Positions 29,737 through 37,579 of a DNA stretch of 55,337 bases are shown in pieces. The position numbers and the translations under genes were made by a program. The stretch lies in assembly GCA_002894685.1 (NCBI GenBank), contig NCRC01000025.1, positions 1 through 55,337 of the forward strand, read 5' to 3'. This stretch comes from Salinivenus lutea (GTDB lineage: Bacteria > Bacteroidota > Rhodothermia > Rhodothermales > Salinibacteraceae). Positions within the stretch are counted from its first letter, which is position 1. Every line of letters starts with the position of its first letter. The notes under the pieces are model-generated. The model did no database searches and had not been told where the DNA came from. It saw only the letters and a program-made list of their open reading frames with translations.

Positions 29737-32124
29737 TTACATTTCCTGCTGCGACTCCTTCAGGATGAAGAGCCCTTCCCCAATGCTCGATACCACAATC
29801 GTGCCGCTCTCGAAGTACGGGTAGTTGCTCCACGAGCCCGCGAAGCCGGTTTCATTTTTCCCGTACGGCTCCGTGTCGAAGTGCGCCACCTCTTCCGGAT
29901 TCTCCGGATCGCTGATGTCGAGGATGCGCAGTCCGCTCAGGTAGTTGGACTGGTACATGCGGTCGCCCTTCACGTAGAGGTTGTGGTCGATCGTTTCCTC
30001 CGGAAGGAGCTTCTCGTTGACGAGCTGCGGGTTGTCCAGGTCGCTCACGTCCCACACGAGGGTGCGGGTGTTCGACGCCTTGCCCTGCATCTCATCCAGC
30101 TCGTCGTTCTGGTAGAGGTACCGGTGGTCCTCGGTCAACCATCCCTGGTGGACGTAGGCGTGGTCCGGGTAGGAGGCCGTGGCGACGGCACGCGGGTTGT
30201 CCTTGTTCTCCACGTCGGCAATGCTGATCGCCGTCTCGTTGAACCCAATGCAGATCTCGCGGCCCTGGTACTCCTGGTCCGGGCCGTCGTAGACAACGCA
30301 CTGCGCGTCGTGCGAGTAGCCGGTGCCGGACCGGCCGGTCGACCGGTCGGCGAAGCAGCCCTCAAACGTCGGGTTCGTCGGGTCCTCGAGGTTCAGCATG
30401 TGGAGGCCGCCGCCGCAGGTGTTGCCGCCGCCGCTGCTCCCCACGATGTAGCCGTAGCCCGTGTCGGTGTTGATGACCATGTTGTGGGCACTGTGGATGC
30501 CGTCGTAGAGGGCCGTCTCCTCAAAGGTCTTCGGCATCTCCTGCGGCTCCACGTCGCGAAGCTGGGTGAGGTCGAACACCTGCATGCCGTGCTCGCCCGC
30601 GTTGTCGGCGACAACAAACGCGTGGTCCTTGTACACCTTCACGTCGCGCCAGGAATTGACCCGCGCCCCCTCCGTCATCGGAAGCTGGCCGACGTACACC
30701 GGATTGGTCGGGTCGCTCACATCGACGAACGAGGTGCCATTCGTCCGGCCCACGAGGGCGTACTCGGTGCCCGTCTCCGGGTCGGTCCAGCCCCAGATGT
30801 CATTGAGCTCGATGCCGCGCTCGCCCCCAATCTCGTCGATCGGGAGGAAGGACTGCATGTCGACGCCCTTGCAGTTGAAGGCACCGACGTTGCCGTCCGT
30901 GCAGCGGCGCGTTTCGCCCGTCATGGAGGCAAGCACGTCCTGCGATTCCGGAACGATCGGGGACGCCGTGCTCCAGTTCTCGTCGTCGGTCGAATACACG
31001 GCCATCGTGCCGGCGTTGTGGTCATCGCCCGGCAGTCCCACGGCCACCGACGCGCCCGCCGCGGCCAGGGTGCCTCCCAACTGATTTCGCTCCTCCGCCG
31101 CGGGGTACCTCACGCGTGACGTCCCGGCCCACGTACTGTCCGTTTGCTCAAACCGGTAGAGGGCACCAGTCGCCCCATCGGCTCCGGGCGCTCCCACCCA
31201 CAGGCTGGACCCGGACGTCGCCAGGGACGCGCCGAAGAGGTGGCGCGACGCCCCGTCGAAGGGAAGCAGGCGCTCCCCCTGCGTCCACGAGCTGTCCGCG
31301 GCGCTGTACGAGAAGGTGTGCAGACTGCCCACCGCCCCAAGGGCGCGCGGGGCTCCCACGAGGGCCGTATCGCCCATCCACTGCAGGCTGGCCCCGAAGC
31401 GGGCGCTGCTGCCCAGATTCGACGCCTCAATCGTCTGAATTTCATTCCAGGTGTCCCCGTCGCGGCGGAACGCCACAACGGCTCCGCCCTGCTGCGTCGG
31501 CGCACTCACGAGCAGGTGATTGGCCGAGGCCGCGAGGGCCGATCCGAAGCCGCTGCCGCCGGGCACCTCGCCACTGCTGAGGGCCGTCGCTTCCGCCCAT
31601 TCTCCCTCCTGGCGTTCGTAGACGTACACGGCCCCGCCGTCGTCCATCTGGGCCCGCTGCGACGACTGTGCCCCGACGAACAGGCGATCACCGGCCAACG
31701 CCACGCTCTGCCCGTACGACGCTGCGCTGTCGGCCTCGGGGGGCGCCATGCGGGCCGCCTGCGTCCAGCTTCCATTCTGGCGGGTAAAGACGTAGGCGGC
31801 ACCGGCCGACGGGGCGCCCACCACGAGCGTCGACCCGTTCACGTCGAGGGACGCTCCGAAGCTATCTCCAACCGAGCCGTCCTCGGCCGCCAGGGCTGTT
31901 TGCTGCGTCCAGGATCCATCCTCTCCCTGTCCGAAGACGTAAACCTGCCCCGGAATGTGCGTGTTGCTTGGCTCCCCGGCAAAGATGTGTCCGTCGTCCA
32001 TGTCGAGGGCCCGGCTAAAGCCGTTGAGCTGCGACACGGACCCATCGGGGGTCGACTGGGCCGCCGCCGGAAGTGTCGCGAGTGCAAAACAGAAGGCGAG
32101 CGAGAAAAGAAGCAGTCGTTTCAT
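29737..32124 (-). CDS. choice-of-anchor B family secreted protein with FG-GAP and LVIVD repeats
   Basis: A 795-residue exported protein. Signal peptide MKRLLLFSLAFCFALATLPA with AAAQ cleavage. Residues up to about 390 are FG-GAP repeats with FGASLDVNGSTLVVGAPSAG-like blades. The second half carries LVIVD-type repeats, recognisable as VSDPTNPVYVGQL, LEDPTNPTFEGCF, VSDLDNPQLVNEK and SDPENPEEVAHFD, with the family's CTDGNVGAFNCKGVDMQSFL start. This matches the choice-of-anchor B (TIGR04312) family. There is no evident C-terminal sorting domain, so it may be periplasmic or secreted by another path. The Met at 32124 starts the signal peptide. Confidence 0.92.
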   Translation of the reverse strand: MKRLLLFSLAFCFALATLPAAAQSTPDGSVSQLNGFSRALDMDDGHIFAGEPSNTHIPGQVYVFGQGEDGSWTQQTALAAEDGSVGDSFGASLDVNGSTLVVGAPSAGAAYVFTRQNGSWTQAARMAPPEADSAASYGQSVALAGDRLFVGAQSSQRAQMDDGGAVYVYERQEGEWAEATALSSGEVPGGSGFGSALAASANHLLVSAPTQQGGAVVAFRRDGDTWNEIQTIEASNLGSSARFGASLQWMGDTALVGAPRALGAVGSLHTFSYSAADSSWTQGERLLPFDGASRHLFGASLATSGSSLWVGAPGADGATGALYRFEQTDSTWAGTSRVRYPAAEERNQLGGTLAAAGASVAVGLPGDDHNAGTMAVYSTDDENWSTASPIVPESQDVLASMTGETRRCTDGNVGAFNCKGVDMQSFLPIDEIGGERGIELNDIWGWTDPETGTEYALVGRTNGTSFVDVSDPTNPVYVGQLPMTEGARVNSWRDVKVYKDHAFVVADNAGEHGMQVFDLTQLRDVEPQEMPKTFEETALYDGIHSAHNMVINTDTGYGYIVGSSGGGNTCGGGLHMLNLEDPTNPTFEGCFADRSTGRSGTGYSHDAQCVVYDGPDQEYQGREICIGFNETAISIADVENKDNPRAVATASYPDHAYVHQGWLTEDHRYLYQNDELDEMQGKASNTRTLVWDVSDLDNPQLVNEKLLPEETIDHNLYVKGDRMYQSNYLSGLRILDISDPENPEEVAHFDTEPYGKNETGFAGSWSNYPYFESGTIVVSSIGEGLFILKESQQEM

Positions 32125-32335
32125 AGAGCGGAAGGGGGGAAGAACCGTAGCGCGTGAGGATAAGAAGAAGCCGGTTCGTTTTAGCCGAGAGAGGGGACAG
32201 GGGTTCCAACCACGCCGATCCTCTCTTTCGGTGCGGCCCCGCACGGGTGGGTCGGAGGAACCGGGGCGTCGCCCAGTCGTCCGCGCCCCCCGATCGGGGA
32301 GCGCCCGGCCGAAGCCGTGATCGTCTCGTCGCGGC

Positions 32336-33184
32336 TTACTCCTCCATCAGCAGATTGAGGAGGTGAATGAGGCGGCGGCGAAGCTGGCGGCGGTCCACAA
32401 TCATATCCAGAAACCCGTGCTCCTTCAGGAACTCCGACCGCTGGAACCCCTCCGGCAGGTCCGACCCGATCGTTTCTCGGATGACGCGCGGCCCGGCAAA
32501 GCCGATGAGCGCCTCCGGCTCGGCGATATGGATGTCGCCCAGCATGGCAAACGACGCCGAGACCCCTCCCGTGGTGGGGTGCGTAAAGATTGAAATGTAG
32601 GGCAGCCCGGCCTCGTCGAGGCGCGTGAGGTGGGCACTCGTCTTGGCCATCTGCATGAGGCTCAGCGCGCCCTCCATCATGCGGGCGCCCCCGCTCTGCG
32701 CAATCGTGATGAGCGGCATCTTTTCCGTGTAGGCCCGTTTGATGGCCCGCGCCACCACCTCTCCCACCACCGACCCCATCGACCCCCCAATAAAGCCAAA
32801 GTCCATGCCGGCCATCGACACGGCGTGGCCGCCAATTGTGCCGGTCGCAGCCTGGGCCGCCTCGTTCTGCCCCGTCTTCTCGCGGGCCTCCTCCAGCCGC
32901 TGCGCATAGGGCTTGCGGTCCTCAAACTGGAGGGCATCCACCGAGCGGAGATCCGTGTCGTGGAGGTCGTAGTCCCCGTCGTCGAAGAGGAACTGGAAGT
33001 ACCGGCGGCTCTCCATCCCGAAATGGTGGCCCGAGCCCGGAAAGACGAGCAGGTTCTCCTCCAGCTCCCGCCGATTCGTGATCTCGCCCGTCTTGGGACA
33101 CTTCACCCACTGGCCTTCCGGCATCTCATTTTGTTCTTCTCGGGTGGTGCGGATGCCGGCCTTTTCGCGACGAAACCAGGGCAT
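32336..33184 (-). CDS. accD: acetyl-CoA carboxylase carboxyltransferase subunit beta, zinc ribbon degenerate
   Basis: A 282-residue AccD. With AccA it transfers the carboxyl group from biotin to acetyl-CoA, the first step of fatty acid synthesis. The crotonase-like core is intact: AGMDFGFIGGSMGSVVGEVV, ITIAQSGGARMMEGALSLMQ, YISIFTHPTTGGVSASFAML, EPEALIGFAGPRVIRETIG. The N-terminal zinc ribbon is not: where four Cys are expected it reads WVKCPKTGE and LVFPGSGHH, leaving only Cys29, with Thr32, Phe48 and Ser51 in the other places. The Met at 33184 was chosen; the frame is open upstream but without homology. Loss of zinc binding is striking but the fold may be kept. Confidence 0.95.
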   Translation of the reverse strand: MPWFRREKAGIRTTREEQNEMPEGQWVKCPKTGEITNRRELEENLLVFPGSGHHFGMESRRYFQFLFDDGDYDLHDTDLRSVDALQFEDRKPYAQRLEEAREKTGQNEAAQAATGTIGGHAVSMAGMDFGFIGGSMGSVVGEVVARAIKRAYTEKMPLITIAQSGGARMMEGALSLMQMAKTSAHLTRLDEAGLPYISIFTHPTTGGVSASFAMLGDIHIAEPEALIGFAGPRVIRETIGSDLPEGFQRSEFLKEHGFLDMIVDRRQLRRRLIHLLNLLMEE

Positions 33185-33291
33185 AACCGTGTGGACTTGG
33201 AAAGAGAAACTGACGAGTGCGAGGGTCCCCGCGCGGTACGGCGCACTCCCCGAAGATCCAAAATGGGGGGCGCAAAATCCAGGGGTGGCGG

Positions 33292-33993
33292 TCACGCGAA
33301 GGGCGACGGGGACGGGGTGGCGTGCACGTCCTTCACGTAGAGCGGCTCAAACGACGCCCGGTCGTCCGGTCCCTTTGCCTGGAGGCGGGCGTGGCCCCGC
33401 CGGGCCACCCAGGCGGCCGAGGGAGACACCTCGTCGGGGGGGAGCACCCGCGGCGTGTACGCCGCCGCAAGGACGGACCGGCTCTTCTCCCCACCGTCGC
33501 CCACCACCCAGAGCTGCCCGTTGACGTCCCCGAGCCACGCGGGCACATCATCCACGGTGAGCGCAGTCGTCTCGGCGTGAGAGACGAGCCCCTCGGCCGT
33601 GCAGCGGTACGCCCCCGCGTACACCTCGTCGCGGCGGGCGTCGAGCAGCGGCGCAACGACATCGCCCGGGGCAACCATCGGCCGCAGGCACGCCGCGTAC
33701 GCCTCCAGCGTCGGGACCCCAACCAGGTCCGCATCGGCGGCCCTCGCCCAGCCCTTCGCCGTGCTTACCCCGATGCGCAGGCCCGTGTAGGAGCCCGGCC
33801 CCATCGATACGGCCACGGCATCGAGCGCCGAGCGATCGGCCCCGGCGTGGGCCAGCACGTCCTCAACCAACGGGGTGAGTCGCTTGGCGTGAATCCGGGG
33901 ACGGTGCAGGTGACTCTGAGCCGTCACGTGGTCGTCCGTCCACACGGCAACCCCGCACGTGTCGGTGGCGGTTTCGAGGGCGAGGAGCAACAC
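33292..33993 (-). CDS. tsaB: tRNA threonylcarbamoyladenosine biosynthesis protein TsaB
   Basis: About 233 residues from a GTG start at 33993. TsaB is the non-catalytic partner of TsaD that supports t6A37 formation in tRNAs reading ANN codons. The ASKHA fold starts VLLLALETATDTCGVAVWTD. The conserved motif AVSMGPGSYTGLRIGVSTAK is present near residue 70. No ATG fits: the frame opens upstream to 34203 but overlaps the DUF1684 gene and lacks homology there. The GTG start right before the LLLALETAT strand fits family N-termini. The AccD gene follows at about 107 bp. Confidence 0.93.
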   Translation of the reverse strand: MLLLALETATDTCGVAVWTDDHVTAQSHLHRPRIHAKRLTPLVEDVLAHAGADRSALDAVAVSMGPGSYTGLRIGVSTAKGWARAADADLVGVPTLEAYAACLRPMVAPGDVVAPLLDARRDEVYAGAYRCTAEGLVSHAETTALTVDDVPAWLGDVNGQLWVVGDGGEKSRSVLAAAYTPRVLPPDEVSPSAAWVARRGHARLQAKGPDDRASFEPLYVKDVHATPSPSPFA

Positions 33994-34117
33994 GGGGGTG
34001 GCAGTGGACTGGTTCGTGAAGAGACGACGCGGGGCGGGCTGTGGAACGGAGGCGGGACCCGCTCCGGGGATCGAATCCGCCCCCAACAGATGGCGGATCG
34101 AGGCCCATCGCCCACGG

Positions 34118-34768
34118 CTATCTTCCCGAAAACTGCGGGCGCTTCTCGCCTGCCCGCACGGGTTGGTCAAGTCGATTTTCGCGGGGCGGGAGCGGACACG
34201 CAAAGTCGGGGTTGTAGGCGCAGGTGGGGTTGTAGGCCCGATTGAAGTCGACGATGACCGAGTCGCCGTCCGTGCGCGTCAGGTCTATGTAGCGCCCCGC
34301 CTCGTACGTCGAATCCGCATTGGTGGCGTCCGCAAACGGCACCCACAGGCGCCCGCGCGGGTCGTCGCTCGTCCCGCGAAACACCGTCAGGGCCTGCCCC
34401 GCATTCGAGAACGGCACCTGGATCTGGCCCACCCGGAGTTGTGGATTGAGGTCTCCCGTGCTCTCCGGGATCCACACGGTATCCGGCGAGGACCGACGCT
34501 GGAGCGAGACGACGTACCGGTGGGTGGTGTCCACCGGGTAGTAGTCGAGCCCGCGGAAGGCACTTCGTCGGCCGGGCGGCAGGACGCTCTCATCTTCGCG
34601 CATCTGCATGTCGCGCTGCACCCGTTCCTGCATCACCTCCTGCTCGTACCCCGACGGGCCGGATGCGCTCCCGCCACAGGCCGCAAGCCCAAGCGCCAGC
34701 AGGACGATCAGTCCCCGTCCCCAGCGGGCGCCACCATCAATCGTAGAAAAAAGGGAAAACGAGGTCAT
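34118..34768 (-). CDS. DUF1684 family lipoprotein
   Basis: A 216-residue lipoprotein with lipobox LGLAAC, Cys at residue 31. The DUF1684 hallmarks are present: SAFRGLDYYPVDTTHRYVVS near the N-terminus, GRYIDLTRTDGDSVIVDFNR, and the end AYNPTCAYNPDFACPLPPRE followed by N. The function of this conserved family is unknown. It starts 6 bp after the stop of the DUF411 gene, so the two are almost certainly cotranscribed and may act together in the periplasm. TsaB follows after a gap of about 125 bp. Confidence 0.94.
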   Translation of the reverse strand: MTSFSLFSTIDGGARWGRGLIVLLALGLAACGGSASGPSGYEQEVMQERVQRDMQMREDESVLPPGRRSAFRGLDYYPVDTTHRYVVSLQRRSSPDTVWIPESTGDLNPQLRVGQIQVPFSNAGQALTVFRGTSDDPRGRLWVPFADATNADSTYEAGRYIDLTRTDGDSVIVDFNRAYNPTCAYNPDFACPLPPRENRLDQPVRAGEKRPQFSGR

Positions 34769-34774
34769 TGATGC

Positions 34775-35251
34775 CTACTGCTGACCGTACGTCGCGAACA
34801 CGGAGGTGTCTCCGGCCGCCGTGAAGCTCATCACCGAGTACGGCTCCACCTGGTTGCCCCGCTCCATCCCCGGCGACCCGATGGGCATGCCCGGCACGCC
34901 AATCCCGCGCACCTCCGGCGTTTTGCTCAGCAGCCGCTTCACATCCTGCGCCGGCACGTGCCCCTCCACCACGTACCCGCCCACGGTGGCCGTATGGCAG
35001 GACGCCAGCCCCCCCGGCACGCCGAGCTGTTGCTTCACCGGCTGCATGTTCATGCGGCTGTCTACGTTGACCTCGAATCCGTTCTCCTCGAGATGCGTCA
35101 CCCATTTCGAGCAGCAATTGCAGGTGGGGCTCTTGTAGACCGTGACTGTCGGCAGATTTGCCGACGCCGCCGAGCCAAACTGGAGGTACGCGCCCAGGCC
35201 CAGCGCCGCCAGGACGACACCGACACCGAAGGCAATCAGGTACTTTTTCAT
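34775..35251 (-). CDS. DUF411 metal-binding protein, membrane-anchored
   Basis: A 158-residue protein. A single N-terminal hydrophobic segment (LIAFGVGVVLAALGLGAYLQ) is a signal anchor or signal peptide. The DUF411 domain follows with the motif SPTCNCCSKWVTHLEENGFE, Cys at 44, 46 and 47. It then has GLASCHTATVGGYVVEGHVP and the Met/Gly-rich GVPGMPIGSPGMERG. The CNCC, SCHTA and Met motifs are typical of members found near copper-resistance genes, suggesting copper binding. The DUF1684 gene follows at 6 bp. It is 6 kb away from the copper island. Confidence 0.93.
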   Translation of the reverse strand: MKKYLIAFGVGVVLAALGLGAYLQFGSAASANLPTVTVYKSPTCNCCSKWVTHLEENGFEVNVDSRMNMQPVKQQLGVPGGLASCHTATVGGYVVEGHVPAQDVKRLLSKTPEVRGIGVPGMPIGSPGMERGNQVEPYSVMSFTAAGDTSVFATYGQQ

Positions 35252-35316
35252 AGGAGCGGGCGTGCGGCGTTTAGAGGATGCGGACGGCTCCAACCCCCCG
35301 CCCCGGAGCGGTGTTT

Positions 35317-35336
35317 CGGGGGCGGGCCCGCCCCCG
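35317..35336. repeat. perfect 20-bp GC palindrome in a divergent spacer
   Basis: CGGGGGCGGG followed by CCCGCCCCCG, a perfect inverted repeat without spacer, lies between the DUF411 start and the EF-G-like start. It could form a cruciform or be a dimeric protein site. No T tract follows, so it is not a standard terminator. Confidence 0.6.
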
Positions 35337-35361
35337 GCCGGCGCACAGCCCTTGCCTCCCC

Positions 35362-35389
35362 TTGATTCGCCTCTTCTAATGTGTAAGTT
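35362..35389 (+). promoter_or_regulatory. putative promoter of the EF-G-like gene
   Basis: TTGATT (35362-35367), 16 bp, then TAAGTT (35384-35389). The latter also resembles the Bacteroidota TAnnTTTG -7 motif. The leader would be about 60 nt. Confidence 0.4.
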
Positions 35390-35454
35390 TAAAGAAGCGC
35401 TTTCAGTTGCCTCGCCCCGCCGGTCCCGCTCCTTCCACAACGCGCAGCGATCCG

Positions 35455-37572
35455 ATGACGCCCTCCACCCCCGACGCCCTCCGCAACATCGCCCTGGTCG
35501 GCCACCAGGGCAGCGGCAAAACCGCCCTCGCCGAGGCCATGCTCCACGCCAGCGGCATGATCGGCCGCCCCGGCTCCGTGCCCGACGGCACCACGACCAG
35601 CGACCACCACCAGGCCGAGCAGGACCGCAGCATGTCGATCTTTGCGTCGCTCCTGCACGCCGACTGGAACGGAACGAAGGTCAACATTCTGGACACGCCC
35701 GGCTACCCCGACTTTTCGAGCGAGGTGATTGCGAGCATGACGGTGGCCGACACGGCGCTCTACGTGATGGACGCCCGCTCGGGCGTGGAGGTCGGCACCG
35801 AAACGGCCTGGACGTACGGCGAGCAGATGGAGACGCCCTCCCTCTTCGTCGTGAATCACCTCGACCAGTCCAGCGCCCACTTCCGCTCTCTGGTCGACGA
35901 GATCGAGGATCGGTTCGGCGCCGGGGCGACCGTCGTGCAGATGCCCGCCGGCGAGGGCAGCCGCACCGTCATCGACGTGCTCCGCATGCAGCAGCTCTAC
36001 TTTCCGGAGGGCGAGACCGAACCGGAGGTGCAGCCCATCGACGATGCGTTCCAGGACGAGGCGCAGGAGCGCCACCAGACGCTTGTGGAGGACATTGCCG
36101 CGCAGGACGAGGCGCTCATGGAAACGTACTTCGAGCAGGGCCAACTCACGGAGGATCAGATGCGCGACGGCCTGCACGAAGCCATGCTGGAGCGGGAGCT
36201 CTTTCCCATCTTCGTGACGAGCGCGACCGAGGGCGTGGGCGTCTGGCGGCTCCTCCACTTCATCGATCGCGTGTGCCCCTCCCCGGCCGACCGCCCCGTC
36301 AAAACCGAGCGCGGCGACCGCCTGGCCCCCGACCCGGACGCCAATCCCGTCGCGTTCGTCTACCGCACCATGGAGCAGGAGCACGTGGGAGAGTACTCGT
36401 TCGTCCGCGTCTACAACGGCACCCTGGAATCGGGGCAGGACCTCGAAAACGCCACGACCGGGGCCACCGAGCGCATCGGGCAGATGTACGTGCTCAACGG
36501 CGAGGACCGCAACACCGTGCCCCGCCTCATGGCTGGCGACCTGGGCGCCCTCGTGAAGCTCGACGACACCAACACGAACGACACGCTCCGAGCCCCCGAT
36601 TCGGATGTCGTCCTCCCCCCCATCCAGTTCCCCGAGCCGCGCTACCGCATGGCCGTGGAGGCCACCCAGAGCGGCAAAGAAGACAAACTCGCGCGGGGCC
36701 TCCACCAGATCACGGCGGAGGACCCGTCGCTCTCATTCGAGCACGATGCCCTGCTCAACCAGCTCATTCTGAGCGGGCAGGGCGAGATGCACCTCCAGAT
36801 CGCCCAGTCGCGCCTTAAGCGCCGCGCCGGCGTGGAGGTGGAGTTTGTGAAGCCGCGCATCTCCTACCGCGAGACGATTCAACACCGGGCGCGGGCCTCG
36901 TACCGCCACAAAAAACAGTCGGGCGGGGCCGGCGAGTTTGCCGACATCGCCCTGCTGGTGGAGCCACTGGAGGGCGATTTCGTGGCGCCGGACGACGTAG
37001 AGGTCCGGGGCGAAGAGACGATCGAAACGGACTGGGACGCCACCGTGCACTTTGTCGACGCCATCAAGGGCGGCGTCATCGACATGAACAAGTTCTTCTC
37101 GTCCATTCAGAAGGGGGTCCTCAATGTCATGGAGGAGGGCCCCATGGCGGGATTCCCGGTCGGCGACGTTCGGGTCGTGATCTACGACGGGGGCATGCAC
37201 CCGGTCGACTCGAACGAGGCGGCCTTCAAGCGGGCGGCGTACGAGTGCTTCCGGCAGGCGTTCGACGAGGCCGACCCGGCGCTCCTGGAGCCGATCCACA
37301 CGGTGCGCGTCACCACGCCCGACGAGTACACGGGCGACGTCATTAGCGACCTCAACGCCCGGCGCGGCCGCATTCAGGGCATCGACGCCCAGGGGCCGCT
37401 CCAGCGCATCCGGGCCGAGGTGCCCGAGGCCGAGCTGCACAAGTACGCCATGGCGCTCCGCTCCGTCACGCAGGGGCGCGGCCTGCACCAGACCCGGTTC
37501 AGCCACTACGAGCAGATGCCGCGCAACGTGCAGGAGGACGTCGTGAACGAGGCCGTGGCCGACGCCGCGTAG
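35455..37572 (+). CDS. EF-G paralogue lacking catalytic His (EF-G2-like)
   Basis: A 705-residue translational GTPase of the EF-G family. G1 (GHQGSGKT, residues 16-23) is intact. Switch I is altered (QDRSMSIF instead of the RGITI type). In G3 the catalytic His of DTPGHVDF is Tyr84 (DTPGYPDF). G4 reads NHLD (134-137) instead of NKxD. Domains II-V are recognisable, for example SGQGEMHLQIAQSRLKRRAG and the domain IV run GPMAGFPVGDVRVVIYDGGM. Canonical EF-G is not in the window. Bacteroides EF-G2 is known to translocate ribosomes without hydrolysing GTP, and this protein has the same kind of changes, so it may act similarly. The start at 35455 was chosen over 35407. Confidence 0.92.
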   Translation: MTPSTPDALRNIALVGHQGSGKTALAEAMLHASGMIGRPGSVPDGTTTSDHHQAEQDRSMSIFASLLHADWNGTKVNILDTPGYPDFSSEVIASMTVADTALYVMDARSGVEVGTETAWTYGEQMETPSLFVVNHLDQSSAHFRSLVDEIEDRFGAGATVVQMPAGEGSRTVIDVLRMQQLYFPEGETEPEVQPIDDAFQDEAQERHQTLVEDIAAQDEALMETYFEQGQLTEDQMRDGLHEAMLERELFPIFVTSATEGVGVWRLLHFIDRVCPSPADRPVKTERGDRLAPDPDANPVAFVYRTMEQEHVGEYSFVRVYNGTLESGQDLENATTGATERIGQMYVLNGEDRNTVPRLMAGDLGALVKLDDTNTNDTLRAPDSDVVLPPIQFPEPRYRMAVEATQSGKEDKLARGLHQITAEDPSLSFEHDALLNQLILSGQGEMHLQIAQSRLKRRAGVEVEFVKPRISYRETIQHRARASYRHKKQSGGAGEFADIALLVEPLEGDFVAPDDVEVRGEETIETDWDATVHFVDAIKGGVIDMNKFFSSIQKGVLNVMEEGPMAGFPVGDVRVVIYDGGMHPVDSNEAAFKRAAYECFRQAFDEADPALLEPIHTVRVTTPDEYTGDVISDLNARRGRIQGIDAQGPLQRIRAEVPEAELHKYAMALRSVTQGRGLHQTRFSHYEQMPRNVQEDVVNEAVADAA

Positions 37573-37579
37573 GCCCGGG

